From NCBI GenBank assembly GCA_025936205.1, contig JAICTU010000011.1:1-40698 (forward strand): a DNA stretch of 40,698 nt, in the 5' to 3' direction. Positions 6,586 to 14,932 of this stretch are shown here, piece after piece. Numbering within the stretch: position 1 is the first letter of the stretch; every line of letters begins with the position of its first letter. The notes beneath the pieces were generated by a model that had not been told where the DNA came from, searched no databases, and worked only from the letters and a program-made list of their open reading frames with translations. Both the position numbers and the translations under genes were made by a program. The stretch is from Polyangiaceae bacterium (GTDB taxonomy: Bacteria; Myxococcota; Polyangia; Polyangiales; Polyangiaceae).

Positions 6586-7475
6586 CGCAGCGTGTGCTCG
6601 ATCCAGTCCGAGATCAGCTCGAGCGCCTCCGGCGCGAAGCTTTCGCCGGATCGTTGCTCCGCGCCTTTCTCCGCCGGGGCCCGCCGGAACTGATGGTCGA
6701 GACCCGGCAAGCTGTCCAGGACCACGTTGGGCGCTCCGATCAGCGCCTCGCGCAACAAGGGCAGGTTGCGGTCGAAATCGCCCTCGCGATCCAGCTCGCC
6801 GCCGAGCGCCAGCACCCCGCATCGAACCCCGGAGAACGCCGCCCGCGGCTCCACCGGTGGAGCGAGCAGGACCACGAAGGCCACCGCCCGATCGTGGGTC
6901 GCCGTGGTGGCAGCGACCACCGAACCAAAACCGTGGCCGAGCAAACCGACGCGGCGCGGATCGATCTCCGGGCGCGCCCTCAGTAAGGCGAGCGCGGCGC
7001 GCGCATCGCCCTCGAGATCGGCAGCACCCGGGCTGGGACTGCTGGTGCCGGAGCCGCCCACACCGCGCGGGTCGAGGCGCAGCACGGCGATTCCGGCTCG
7101 GGTCAGATGATCGGCGAGCACCAGGAACGGCTTGTGACCGGCATGAGTGCCATCGCGATCTCGGCCGTCGCTATCGCCGATCAGCAGCACAGCCCCGTGC
7201 CGGCCGTCTGCGCGCGGCAAGCTGAGTGTTCCGGCGAGGATCAGATGCGCGGGCGCATTGTCGATCTTCACGTCCACCACCCGATACGGAAACGGCGGCA
7301 GCGGCGTCTGGGGAGCCAGCGCAGGTGCCGCGATGTGAGGCTTCAGCGCGGTGACCTCGCGCATCGAGCAGGGCAAGGTGGCGTCGCCCTGGAAGAACTG
7401 CCAGCTCGAGGAGCCATCGGCCTGATAGTGACCCACCCAACGCGGAGCTCCGGGTACCGCGAGCTCGAAGTCCAC
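6582..7475 (-). CDS. Alpha/beta hydrolase family protein lacking the nucleophile serine
   Basis: About 297 residues of the alpha/beta-hydrolase (dienelactone/S9-like) fold. Recognisable family blocks are PFPYRVVDVKI, LAGTLSLP, LIGDSDGRDRDG, GHKPFLVLADHLTRAGIAVLRLDPRGVGG and the late LPGLDHQF with the expected His. The nucleophile elbow reads GHGFG (180-184): the codon is GGT, so Gly182 stands where Ser belongs in G-x-S-x-G. Unless an adjacent Ser185 substitutes, it should not be an ordinary esterase. GTG at 7475 is chosen because homology begins soon after; GTG at 7511 is an alternative and neither has a clear ribosome-binding site. The 5' end overlaps the YwiC-like gene by about 130 bases in another frame. 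Third gene after norB and the YwiC-like gene. Confidence 0.7.
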   Translation of the reverse strand: MDFELAVPGAPRWVGHYQADGSSSWQFFQGDATLPCSMREVTALKPHIAAPALAPQTPLPPFPYRVVDVKIDNAPAHLILAGTLSLPRADGRHGAVLLIGDSDGRDRDGTHAGHKPFLVLADHLTRAGIAVLRLDPRGVGGSGTSSPSPGAADLEGDARAALALLRARPEIDPRRVGLLGHGFGSVVAATTATHDRAVAFVVLLAPPVEPRAAFSGVRCGVLALGGELDREGDFDRNLPLLREALIGAPNVVLDSLPGLDHQFRRAPAEKGAEQRSGESFAPEALELISDWIEHTLR

Positions 7476-8284
7476 GTGCGTTCGGGCGTGGGGTCGTGCA
7501 GGCTGAACCACAGTCCCAGCGCTGCTCCCACGTGCGCGAGCACCATGGCCCAGCCGAGCGCCCTCAGGCGTCTGGGTGGCACTCCCAGGAGTAAAGCCAC
7601 GATGGCGACGAAGGACATCGGGACCGCTGCCAGCAGCCAAGCGCCAGCGCCGGAGACCAACGAGAACAGCGCGCCGGAGGTGATCGCCAGGCCCAGGCCG
7701 ACGACGGCGAAGCTGGGGGCGAGGGACCCGCGCTTCTTGCGTGCGATCACGGCATGCACGGTCGCCGTACCCACGATGAACACCGCCGACCAGGCCAGGG
7801 CCGAGCAGAGCGCGGAGCGAAGGGACAGCTCCGCAGCGAGTGCCACGGGCACCGCCGCAAAGGCGAAGAGCAGCGCTACGATCAGCTCTCCGAGCAGCGA
7901 CTTCTCGCGGCCCGCGACGGTCAGGCCCGTCACCAGCGCCAGTGCGGGCAAGAGCGCGGCAGCCGCCGTGAGTACCCGCGGCTCTGCTCGGTAGAGACCG
8001 AAGGCGGCACCGGCGATGCTCAGCATCAGCAGCAGCGCTCCTTGCACCCGTGCGCGGCCTCGCAGCTCCCGCTGAACAACGCCGCCGCGTGCCCCGAGCA
8101 GGACCTGCAACGGCTCATGCGCGAGAAACCCCGCGACGACGGCCAGGCTGAGCGCGAAGCTCGCGAGCGTTGCCTGGCCGAGGCAGAACACCGTCAGCAG
8201 CGGGAAGAGCACTTCGGCGTAGGCGCCGTGCTCGCGCGGGAGGAGCCCGCGCGAGCTGTGTTTGTTCGATGACCGCGCGAGCAC
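7343..8284 (-). CDS. YwiC-like integral membrane protein
   Basis: A 313-residue protein opening with the YwiC signature PREHGAYAEVLFPLLT, followed by about eight hydrophobic segments to residue 260. YwiC-like proteins are found near nitrate, nitrite and NO-reduction genes in several phyla; their biochemical role is not established. The start is GTG at 8284: the norB stop region (GTGAGGGG) provides its ribosome-binding site only 8 bp downstream of the norB end, so the two are co-transcribed. The last ~45 residues (from PTPERTWTSSS) are Ser/Arg/Pro-rich, unlike a membrane protein, and are read from DNA that encodes the hydrolase N-terminus in the next frame. The natural C-terminus may therefore have been lost or shifted. 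Confidence 0.8.
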   Translation of the reverse strand: MLARSSNKHSSRGLLPREHGAYAEVLFPLLTVFCLGQATLASFALSLAVVAGFLAHEPLQVLLGARGGVVQRELRGRARVQGALLLMLSIAGAAFGLYRAEPRVLTAAAALLPALALVTGLTVAGREKSLLGELIVALLFAFAAVPVALAAELSLRSALCSALAWSAVFIVGTATVHAVIARKKRGSLAPSFAVVGLGLAITSGALFSLVSGAGAWLLAAVPMSFVAIVALLLGVPPRRLRALGWAMVLAHVGAALGLWFSLHDPTPERTWTSSSRYPELRVGWVTIRPMAPRAGSSSRATPPCPARCARSPR

Positions 8285-8291
8285 GGGCCCC

Positions 8292-10553
8292 TCACTCCGC
8301 CGCGACGGGGTCAGCGCCGGGAGGCACGCTGGGCAGCCCGCTCAGGTGCTCCGCCCGACGGCGGCCGGCACCCAGGATGAAGGCCACGGTCGCGCTGATG
8401 CCCAGCGCGAACAGCACGTCGCCAGGAACGCGCAGCCAGCGGAAGAACTGCAGCAGCGGTTGCTGCAACAACTCCGGGCTGCGTGCGTAGGCATAGCCAT
8501 GCTCGACAGAGGCCCAGGTTTGAATGATCCCGATGGGCAGTACGCTGAGCACGACCATCGCCATCAAGCCAACATTGAGCGACCAGAAGGCTGTGGAGAG
8601 CATGCGCTCGTTCCAGATCTCGCGAGGCCGCAGCGCGCGCATGCAGAACAGCATCAGCCCGATGCCCAGCATCCCGTACACCCCGAACAGCGCGGCGTGC
8701 CCGTGCACCGGCGTGGTGTTCAGTCCCTGCATGTAATAGAGCGCGACCGGCGGATTGATCATGAATCCGAAGATCCCCGCGCCGACCAGGTTCCAGAACG
8801 CCACCGCCACGAAGAAGTAGATCGGCCAGCGATATTGGCTCAGCCAATCATTTCGGCGCGACAGCTGCAGGTTCTCCCAGGCGTCGAAGCCCATGAAGCA
8901 CAGCGGCACCACTTCCAGCGCGCTGAACACGGAGCCCAGCCCGAGCACGAAGGTCGGCGTGCCCGAAAAGTACAGATGGTGCAGGGTCCCGATGATGCCC
9001 CCGGAGAGGAAGATGGTGGCCGACGCGATCGACGCGCGCGATGCCGACTTCATGCCGACGAGCCCGAGGCGCGCAAACAGGAAGGCGATGACGACGGTCG
9101 CAAACACCTCGAAGAAGCCTTCGACCCAGAGGTGCACGACCCACCAGCGCCAGTACTCTGCGACGGCCAGGTTGGTGTGCCGCCCGTAGCCGAGCGCGGC
9201 GAAGTAGAAGCTGGCGATGGCGGCGGCCGAGATGAGGAACAGGGTCAAGATGGGGCGCTGGTCGTCCTTGCGCGAGAGCGCGGGCCAGACGGCGCGCGCC
9301 ACCAGCGCGAGCCAGAGGAACAGCCCGACGAGCAGCACCACCTGCCAGACGCGGCCCAGATCGATGTATTCATAACCGCTGTGGCCGAGCCAGAACCAGG
9401 CCGTGCCCGTGCCCAGCTTGCCCATCACGCTGAGCCACTCACCTGTCATCGATCCGACCACCAGCAGGAGCAGCGCACCAAAGAGCAAGTTCACGCCGAG
9501 GCGCTGAAACTTCGGCTCGTGGCCGACGGCGGGGCCCACGTACAGGCCCGTGGCGAGCCAGGCGGTTGCGATCCAGAAAATGCCGAGCTGCAGGTGCCAG
9601 GTCCGTGCCACCGTGTAGGGCAGGAAGTGGTCGAGCGGGATGCCGTAGAAGCTCGCGCCGTCGACACCATAGTGAGCGGTGACCATGCCCAGACCGATCT
9701 GCGCGAGCATCAAGCCGCCGACGGTCCAGAAGTATTTCCTCACGGCGAGCTGAGAAGGGCTCGCGACGCTGCCGAGCAACGGGTCGCGCCGCGGAGCGGG
9801 CGGCGGCTCTTCGTGTTTACGGGCGGCGTGCCAGGCCGCCATGGCGCCGATGCCGGCGAGCAGAAACAGAATGCTGACGCCGGTCCAGACCACCGTGTCG
9901 CCCGTGGGGACGTTGCCGATCAGCGGCTCGTGCGGCCAGTTGTTGGTGTACGAGACGGCCTCACCGGGTCGATGCGCGGCAGCGGCCCAGGCGCTCCAGA
10001 AGAAGAATGCCGTCAGGCGGCGCGCGTCGGCGTCGTTTGCGATGGCGTTCCGCTGGATCGCATACTCGCGGCGGCCTTCGCGAAAGACGCTCGAGTAGTG
10101 CACGGCGAGCGCGTCGAAGGCCTCGCCTTGCTCTGCGTCGATGGTCAAGACGCGCGTCGCGGCATCATACGCATTCACCCGTGCGCGCTCGCCCAGGCGT
10201 GAGCGCAGCGCCGCCTGCCGCTCAGCGGAGAGTTGCTCATAGGGCAGCCCCCACTCAGTGACCGCCCAGCGATCCAGTACCAGGAGCGACTGTCGGTGCA
10301 GATAGTCTGCGGTCCAGTCCGGCGCGACGTAGCTGCCGTGGCCCCAGATGGAGCCCATCTCCATGCCGCCCGCCGCCTGCCACACATTCTGCCCCGCGCC
10401 GATCTCCCCGGCGCCGATCACCTCTCTGCCGCTCGTCGTCACCACCCGGTCGGGGATGGGGGGAGCGGTCTGATAAATGCGAATTCCGGTGAATCCCAGC
10501 ACACCGAAGGAGAAAAGAATGACGCACGCAAACGCGATCCAATATTTCTTCAT
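8292..10553 (-). CDS. norB: Quinol-dependent nitric oxide reductase (qNor)
   Basis: A 753-residue protein, the length of single-subunit quinol NO reductases, which reduce two NO to N2O using quinol at the inner membrane. It has the extra N-terminal cytochrome-c-like periplasmic domain without heme (about 30-220, including GQNVWQAAGGMEMGSIWGHG) and then twelve or more membrane helices. Ligands are visible: His320 (low-spin heme side), His474 with His525-His526 for the FeB site, Glu478 and Glu482 in HLWVEGFFEVF, and His617/His619 for the hemes. ATG at 10553 follows GAGGG. A good -24/-12 promoter (10573-10588) and two palindromes upstream suggest sigma-54 control, as known for NorR-regulated norB in other bacteria. 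The YwiC-like gene follows in the same operon. Confidence 0.95.
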   Translation of the reverse strand: MKKYWIAFACVILFSFGVLGFTGIRIYQTAPPIPDRVVTTSGREVIGAGEIGAGQNVWQAAGGMEMGSIWGHGSYVAPDWTADYLHRQSLLVLDRWAVTEWGLPYEQLSAERQAALRSRLGERARVNAYDAATRVLTIDAEQGEAFDALAVHYSSVFREGRREYAIQRNAIANDADARRLTAFFFWSAWAAAAHRPGEAVSYTNNWPHEPLIGNVPTGDTVVWTGVSILFLLAGIGAMAAWHAARKHEEPPPAPRRDPLLGSVASPSQLAVRKYFWTVGGLMLAQIGLGMVTAHYGVDGASFYGIPLDHFLPYTVARTWHLQLGIFWIATAWLATGLYVGPAVGHEPKFQRLGVNLLFGALLLLVVGSMTGEWLSVMGKLGTGTAWFWLGHSGYEYIDLGRVWQVVLLVGLFLWLALVARAVWPALSRKDDQRPILTLFLISAAAIASFYFAALGYGRHTNLAVAEYWRWWVVHLWVEGFFEVFATVVIAFLFARLGLVGMKSASRASIASATIFLSGGIIGTLHHLYFSGTPTFVLGLGSVFSALEVVPLCFMGFDAWENLQLSRRNDWLSQYRWPIYFFVAVAFWNLVGAGIFGFMINPPVALYYMQGLNTTPVHGHAALFGVYGMLGIGLMLFCMRALRPREIWNERMLSTAFWSLNVGLMAMVVLSVLPIGIIQTWASVEHGYAYARSPELLQQPLLQFFRWLRVPGDVLFALGISATVAFILGAGRRRAEHLSGLPSVPPGADPVAAE

Positions 10554-10572
10554 TGCCCTCGCGCCGCGCTGA

Positions 10573-10588
10573 TGCAGCCCGCGTGCCC
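10573..10588 (-). promoter_or_regulatory. Candidate sigma-54 promoter of norB
   Basis: Minus strand GGGCACGCGGGCTGCA, with the GGCACG core intact. Predicted start 10562, a 9-base leader that still contains GAGGG. Confidence 0.6.
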
Positions 10589-10630
10589 GCGCTGAGAGCG
10601 GCCAAAGCCTGGAAATGGCAGGAGGTCCCG

Positions 10631-10645
10631 GCGCAGGCTCTGCGG
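10631..10645. promoter_or_regulatory. Proximal activator palindrome at norB
   Basis: GCGCA-GGCTC-TGCGG, one mismatch; centred 50 bp upstream of the -24 element and 29 bp from the distal copy. Confidence 0.5.
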
Positions 10646-10659
10646 GATGTCCCGGACAG

Positions 10660-10674
10660 GCGCAGGCTTTGCGC
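10660..10674. promoter_or_regulatory. Distal activator palindrome at norB
   Basis: Exact GCGCA-GGCTT-TGCGC, extended to GGCGCA...TGCGCC; centred 79 bp upstream of the -24 element. Confidence 0.58.
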
Positions 10675-10917
10675 CGGCTTCACCGAGGTTTGAGCGCTAA
10701 CAGGTGTACCGAAATGCCAGGGGTCTCGCTGACCCGCAGGCGCGCAGCCCGCGCGGGGATGCTGGACTCTGGCCGCGGGGGGGATGCACCGGCAGCCAGA
10801 AGGCTTCACACTTTTTGAAGCATGCCCCGCATGTGCCGGTGCCCTCTCGCGTTGCTCGCTCGAGCCGTTCATGGTGCAACGCTCGACACTGCCACGAACC
10901 ATGGAACTTAACCGGCT

Positions 10918-12285
10918 ATGAATGCGGTGGCGAGTGTCCCCGCGGATGCGGCAGACGCGCTGCGCTGGGAGCGGCGCGGTGCGGACTCCGCTGCACCCGA
11001 GAGCTCTGCTCCGGAACGGAACTACTCCGCGCCGCAGCCCGAGCCGCCGCGCAAGGGCGGCGGGCGTTCGAAGCGACGCTGGATCGCCGGAGGCGCGGTC
11101 GCCGCATCGTTGGGTTTGGCGCTGCTCGTGAAGTGCGTGCCCTGGGGCGGCCCGATGATCGCTGACGGCTTGCGCGCAGTGATCGGTGAGCGGCCCGTCG
11201 CGTGGCTCGAAGAGCGCGCCGCCGGCGTCGAGGATCTGTGGATGCGCTCGACCCATCGCCACTCGCCGCCGCGGCGACTCGAGGATGCCTCTCCTGACCT
11301 GGCGGCGCTGCCCCCCGATGAGCCGGAAGAGACCCCGCTCGAGGTGGAGCCGACGGGAACCTACACTCCCGCGCTGGTGACCAACATTCCGCGGATGGCG
11401 TTCGCGCCACGCCGCGCGCGTCCTCCGTTTGCCGAGGTCGCCGCATTCGATGACGGCGTCTGGTACCCTGTGCGCGATCCGGTGAACCGTGCGGCGCCGC
11501 CGTTCGCCTATCGCACGCTGATTCACCCCGATCCCGATCGCAGCTTCGCCGAGCTGTTTGTGGTCGCCATGCCCGTGCGGCAGATCGCTCTGCATCTCGT
11601 GCCCGGCACGGTGGAGCCGGAGACCAGCAACCCCGAGGCAGCGCGCCTTCAGCGCAGCGGCCTGATCGACGCAGCAGATGAGGCGCTGCTCCTGGCTGCT
11701 TTCAACGGCGGTTTCAAGAGCGTACATGGTCATCATGGCGTGAGCGTTGGGGGCGTCGAGCTCGCGCCGCTGCAAGCCGGACTCTGCACCATCAGCGGCG
11801 CTGACTCGGGCGCGTTGCGCATCGCCAGCTGGCGGCGAACGGATGTGGCCGAGCCCACTGCCTGGTATCGTCAGTCTGCGTCCTGCATGCTGGAGAATGG
11901 CATCCTGCACCCGGGCCTGGTGAACCCGGAGTCGCGCAAGTGGGGTACCGCCCTGGAAGGGGACACGGTCATCCGGCGCTCCGCCATTGGGCTCGATCGC
12001 AGCGGCGAGATCTTGTACGTCGCCGTGAGCAACTCCACCACGGCGCGCGCGCTCGCGATCGGGATGCAGAGCGCCGGCGCCTGGAACGTCGCCCAGCTCG
12101 ACATCAACTGGTCGTATCCGCGCTTCTTGATCTTTCCGCGCGGCGCGGCGGGCGGGCGCTTTGCCACGACGCTGTTCAGCGGGTTCTTGTTCGAGCGCGA
12201 GGAAATGCTGCGCACGCCGTCCCCGCGTGACTTCTTTTACGTGACGCGCCGCGCTCCCGAAGTCTCGCTAGCTGGCGGCGGCTAG
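10918..12285 (+). CDS. Membrane-anchored phosphodiester glycosidase-like (NAGPA/DUF2233) protein
   Basis: A 455-residue protein. A polar, Pro/Arg-rich N-terminus (to about 58) is followed by one membrane helix at about 60-76 and a large domain outside the membrane. The C-terminal ~250 residues match the NAGPA-like fold: LLLAAFNGGFK, a GGVEL turn, RRSAIGLDRSGEILYVAVS and the acidic AQLDINWSYPRFL near the end. The human relative uncovers mannose-6-phosphate; bacterial members are thought to cut phosphodiester-linked sugars in the envelope, but substrates are largely unknown. The C-terminal part (SGFLFEREEMLRTPSPRDFFYV) is a common tail in such proteins. Its 3' end overlaps the convergent ppsA stop by 18 bp. 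No ribosome-binding site stands out at ATG 10918. Confidence 0.7.
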   Translation: MNAVASVPADAADALRWERRGADSAAPESSAPERNYSAPQPEPPRKGGGRSKRRWIAGGAVAASLGLALLVKCVPWGGPMIADGLRAVIGERPVAWLEERAAGVEDLWMRSTHRHSPPRRLEDASPDLAALPPDEPEETPLEVEPTGTYTPALVTNIPRMAFAPRRARPPFAEVAAFDDGVWYPVRDPVNRAAPPFAYRTLIHPDPDRSFAELFVVAMPVRQIALHLVPGTVEPETSNPEAARLQRSGLIDAADEALLLAAFNGGFKSVHGHHGVSVGGVELAPLQAGLCTISGADSGALRIASWRRTDVAEPTAWYRQSASCMLENGILHPGLVNPESRKWGTALEGDTVIRRSAIGLDRSGEILYVAVSNSTTARALAIGMQSAGAWNVAQLDINWSYPRFLIFPRGAAGGRFATTLFSGFLFEREEMLRTPSPRDFFYVTRRAPEVSLAGGG

Positions 12286-14694
12286 CCGCGGGGCTTCTGC
12301 GATCAACGCCAAGGCCCTGACCACCTTGGGCAAGGCATCGCTGGTCACCGACACACTGTCGAGACCGATGTCGGCGAGCAACTGCGCGAACGCCGGGTCA
12401 TCGCTCGGCGCCTGCCCGCAGAGCCCCACCTTGCGGCCCTTGGTGTGCGCGCGCTCCACGACCATGCGGATCATCTCGACGACGCCCGGATCGTGCTCGT
12501 CGAAGACGTGGGTCAGGAGCTCGGAGTCACGGTCCACCCCCAGCGTGAGCTGGGTGAGATCATTCGAGCCGATCGAGAAGCCGTCGAAGCGTTCGCTGAA
12601 TTGCTCCGCCAGGATCACGTTGTTGGGGATCTCGCACATCACGTACACCTCGAGCCCCTCTCGTCCGCGCTCCAGCCCGTTCCGGGCGAGCTCGGCCAGC
12701 ACGAGATCTGCCTCCTTCAGCGTGCGGCAGAACGGGATCATGATCTTCACGTTGCGCAGGCCCATCACCGAGCGCACCCGGCTCAAGGCGGCGCACTCCA
12801 GGGCGAAGCCTTCACGGTAGCGAGGGTCGTAGTAGCGCGAAGCCCCGCGCCAGCCGATCATCGGGTTGTGCTCGCCGGGCTCGAACGCCTTGCCACCGAG
12901 CAGTCCCGCGTACTCATTGGTCTTGAAGTCGCTCATGCGCACGGTCACGGGCCGCGGGAAGAAGGCCGCCGCGATCTGGGCCACGCCCGTGGCGAGACGG
13001 TCCACGAAGAATTCCGCCGGGGTGGCGTAGCCGCGCACGCGCCGGGCGATCTCGAGCTCCACCAGGCGATCTCCCACGCGTTCCGGGTGGACGAGGGCGA
13101 GCGGGTGAACGCCGATCGAGCTGGAGATGATGAACTCGAGCCGTGCCAGCCCGACGCCGGCGCTCGGCAGCTGCGCCACCTGGAAAGCCGTCTCCGGGTT
13201 GCCGACATTGAGCAGCACCGGGATGCGCGGCTGGGGCAGGCGGCTCGGGTCGACCAGCGCGCGATCGAACTCGACCCGCCCCGCGTAGATCTTGCCTTCA
13301 TCGCCCTCGGCGCAAGACACCGTGAGCAGCTGCCCCGTCTGGATCTGGCTGGATGCGTTGCCGGTACCGACGACGCAAGGCACGCCCAGCTCCCGTGAGA
13401 CGATGGCGGCATGGCAAGTCCGTCCGCCGTGGTCGGTCACGATCGCAGCGGCACGCTTCATCACGGGCTCCCAATCGGGGTCCGTCATGGGCGCGACCAG
13501 GATCTCGCCGTCGCGGAAGCTCGACAGATCCTCGGCGCCATGGACCACCCGGGCAGGGCCCACGGCGACGCGGCTGCCCACGCTCTTGCCGCGGGCGACC
13601 AGCAGGCCCTTGCCGCGCATGCGAAAGAGCTCCAGCTCCAGAGACTGCTTCTGCGAGTGCACCGTCTCGGGCCGCGCCTGCAGAATGTAGAGCTCGCCAC
13701 TGCGCCCGTCCTTACCCCACTCCAGATCCATGGGCACGGGGTGGCCGGCTCGGCTCGAATAGTGCTGTTCCACGCGCACTGCCCAGCGCGCCAGCTCCAG
13801 GACCTCACCCTCGCTCAGCACGAGCTTTTCCCGGCGTTCGTTGGGCACGCGGCGCTCCAGCACGCGCTGGGCGCCGCCCTTCGAGTAAACGAGCTCCACG
13901 GCTTTGTCGCCCCGCTCGGAGCGGATGAGCGGGCGGAAGCCCGCCGCCAGCGTCGGCTTGTGCACCCAGAACTCATCCGGATTGACCCGGCCCTGCACCA
14001 CTGTTTCGCCAAGGCCCCAGGCGCCCGTGATCAGCACGACGTCGCGGCAGCCGCTCTCCGTGTCCAGGGTGAAGATCACCCCGGCGCTGCCGAGATCGCT
14101 GCGCACCATCTTCTGCACGCCCACGCTCAGCGCCACGGCGCGATGAGCAAAGCCTCGCTCCGCGCGGTACACGATCGCCCGGTCCGTGAATAGAGACGCC
14201 ATGCAGTCCCGTACCGCCTCGAGGAGCTGTACTCTCCCGCGCACGTTCAGATACGTCTCTTGCTGCCCCGCGAAGGACGCGGTGGGCAGATCTTCGGCCG
14301 TCGCGCTGGAACGTACGGCCACGTCCGTCTCACGTTCGGCAGAGCGCGAGGAGAGCAGCAGGTATGCCTTTTCAATCTGAGACGCCAGCGCATCCCCCAG
14401 TGGCGCACTGCGGATCAGCGAACGGATGCGCTGTCCCGCGCTGGCCAGCGCCTCCACGGCGCGCACGTCCAGGTGATCGAGCACCGGATAGATCTGCTCC
14501 TCCAGCTGACTCGAGGCGAGGTGAGCGCGGAACGCGTCGGCCGTGATGGCGAAGCCGTCGGGCACGCGCACGCCCAGCGGCGCGAGCGAGCCGATCAGCT
14601 CGCCGAGCGAGGCGTTCTTACCGCCGACCCGGGCGATGTCATTCAGGCCCAGCTCACTGAAGGGAATGGTGTAGCGGATGCTCTCGGTCGCCAT
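12268..14694 (-). CDS. ppsA: Phosphoenolpyruvate synthase (pyruvate, water dikinase)
   Basis: An 808-residue cytosolic enzyme converting pyruvate and ATP to PEP, AMP and phosphate. Domains in order: ATP-grasp nucleotide-binding domain (RVGGKNASLGELIGSL near 22-36; AVRSSATAEDLPTASFAGQQETYLNV near 127-151, with motifs of this family), phosphohistidine swivelling domain with His428 in DHGGRTCHAAIV, and a C-terminal PEP/pyruvate barrel ending in the catalytic GLCGQAPSD cysteine. Full length. ATG at 14694 has AAGGTGA eight bases upstream. Divergent from the acetyl-CoA hydrolase gene with candidate sigma-54 promoters on both sides and two palindromes between. It would feed gluconeogenesis from acetate/pyruvate, matching the neighbouring acetate enzyme. 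Confidence 0.94.
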   Translation of the reverse strand: MATESIRYTIPFSELGLNDIARVGGKNASLGELIGSLAPLGVRVPDGFAITADAFRAHLASSQLEEQIYPVLDHLDVRAVEALASAGQRIRSLIRSAPLGDALASQIEKAYLLLSSRSAERETDVAVRSSATAEDLPTASFAGQQETYLNVRGRVQLLEAVRDCMASLFTDRAIVYRAERGFAHRAVALSVGVQKMVRSDLGSAGVIFTLDTESGCRDVVLITGAWGLGETVVQGRVNPDEFWVHKPTLAAGFRPLIRSERGDKAVELVYSKGGAQRVLERRVPNERREKLVLSEGEVLELARWAVRVEQHYSSRAGHPVPMDLEWGKDGRSGELYILQARPETVHSQKQSLELELFRMRGKGLLVARGKSVGSRVAVGPARVVHGAEDLSSFRDGEILVAPMTDPDWEPVMKRAAAIVTDHGGRTCHAAIVSRELGVPCVVGTGNASSQIQTGQLLTVSCAEGDEGKIYAGRVEFDRALVDPSRLPQPRIPVLLNVGNPETAFQVAQLPSAGVGLARLEFIISSSIGVHPLALVHPERVGDRLVELEIARRVRGYATPAEFFVDRLATGVAQIAAAFFPRPVTVRMSDFKTNEYAGLLGGKAFEPGEHNPMIGWRGASRYYDPRYREGFALECAALSRVRSVMGLRNVKIMIPFCRTLKEADLVLAELARNGLERGREGLEVYVMCEIPNNVILAEQFSERFDGFSIGSNDLTQLTLGVDRDSELLTHVFDEHDPGVVEMIRMVVERAHTKGRKVGLCGQAPSDDPAFAQLLADIGLDSVSVTSDALPKVVRALALIAEAPRLAAAS

Positions 14695-14725
14695 GTGCGT
14701 GTCACCTTTCGCTGCCTCGGCCCCC

Positions 14726-14741
14726 AGCAGGAAGCGTGCCG
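14726..14741 (-). promoter_or_regulatory. Candidate sigma-54 promoter of ppsA
   Basis: Minus strand CGGCACGCTTCCTGCT; predicted start 14715, a 21-base leader containing the ribosome-binding site. Palindromes lie 83 and 112 bp upstream. Confidence 0.55.
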
Positions 14742-14816
14742 CCACCGCTTCGCCCGCGGAGCGGCAGGCTCCTCGCAGCGTCCCGCGAAAGGTGAGTTTC
14801 GGCCCACACCCGGAGC

Positions 14817-14831
14817 CCGCAGAAATTGCGC
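14817..14831. promoter_or_regulatory. Activator palindrome, ppsA side
   Basis: CCGCA-GAAAT-TGCGC, one mismatch. Centred 83 bp upstream of the ppsA -24 element and 80 bp upstream of the acetyl-CoA hydrolase one; 29 bp from the exact copy at 14846. Confidence 0.5.
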
Positions 14832-14845
14832 CGCTTCTGCTCCCT

Positions 14846-14860
14846 GCGCAGCCGCTGCGC
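14846..14860. promoter_or_regulatory. Activator palindrome, acetyl-CoA hydrolase side
   Basis: Exact GCGCA-GCCGC-TGCGC; centred 51 bp upstream of the plus-strand promoter at 14904. Confidence 0.55.
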
Positions 14861-14903
14861 CGGGCGAGGCCAGCGCTCTGCATTTTCGCTGTTCGCTGCT
14901 GGC

Positions 14904-14919
14904 TGGCCTGCGGGTTGCA
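14904..14919 (+). promoter_or_regulatory. Candidate sigma-54 promoter of the acetyl-CoA hydrolase operon
   Basis: Reads TGGCCTGCGGGTTGCA, with TGG and TTGCA matching. The 51/80 bp placement of the palindromes repeats that at norB (50/79) and the Usp gene (48/78). Predicted start 14930, three bases before the GTG. Confidence 0.52.
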
Positions 14920-14932
14920 GTACCCTGCCGCA

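Larger units (their letters stand above)
10554..10917. promoter_or_regulatory. norB / NAGPA-like divergent control region
   Basis: 364 bp with no gene. It holds the norB sigma-54 candidate (10573-10588), two activator palindromes (10631-10645, 10660-10674), an 11-bp palindrome TGTCCCGGACA between them (10648-10658), and further out GGGT-N7-ACCC (10721-10735) and TTCA-N7-TGAA (near 10805-10819). I see no convincing promoter for the plus-strand gene. Confidence 0.5.

Noticed and set aside
10648..10658. TGTCCCGGACA as a member of the GACA-N3-TGTC class
   Set aside because: The half-sites are in the opposite order, so it is not the same motif; it sits between the two norB palindromes and may be incidental.
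10721..10735. NorR-type site GGGT-N7-ACCC upstream of norB
   Set aside because: It fits the GGT-N7-ACC pattern known for NorR, but it is a single copy 133 bp from the promoter, while the paired palindromes at 50/79 bp recur at other genes and explain the layout better.
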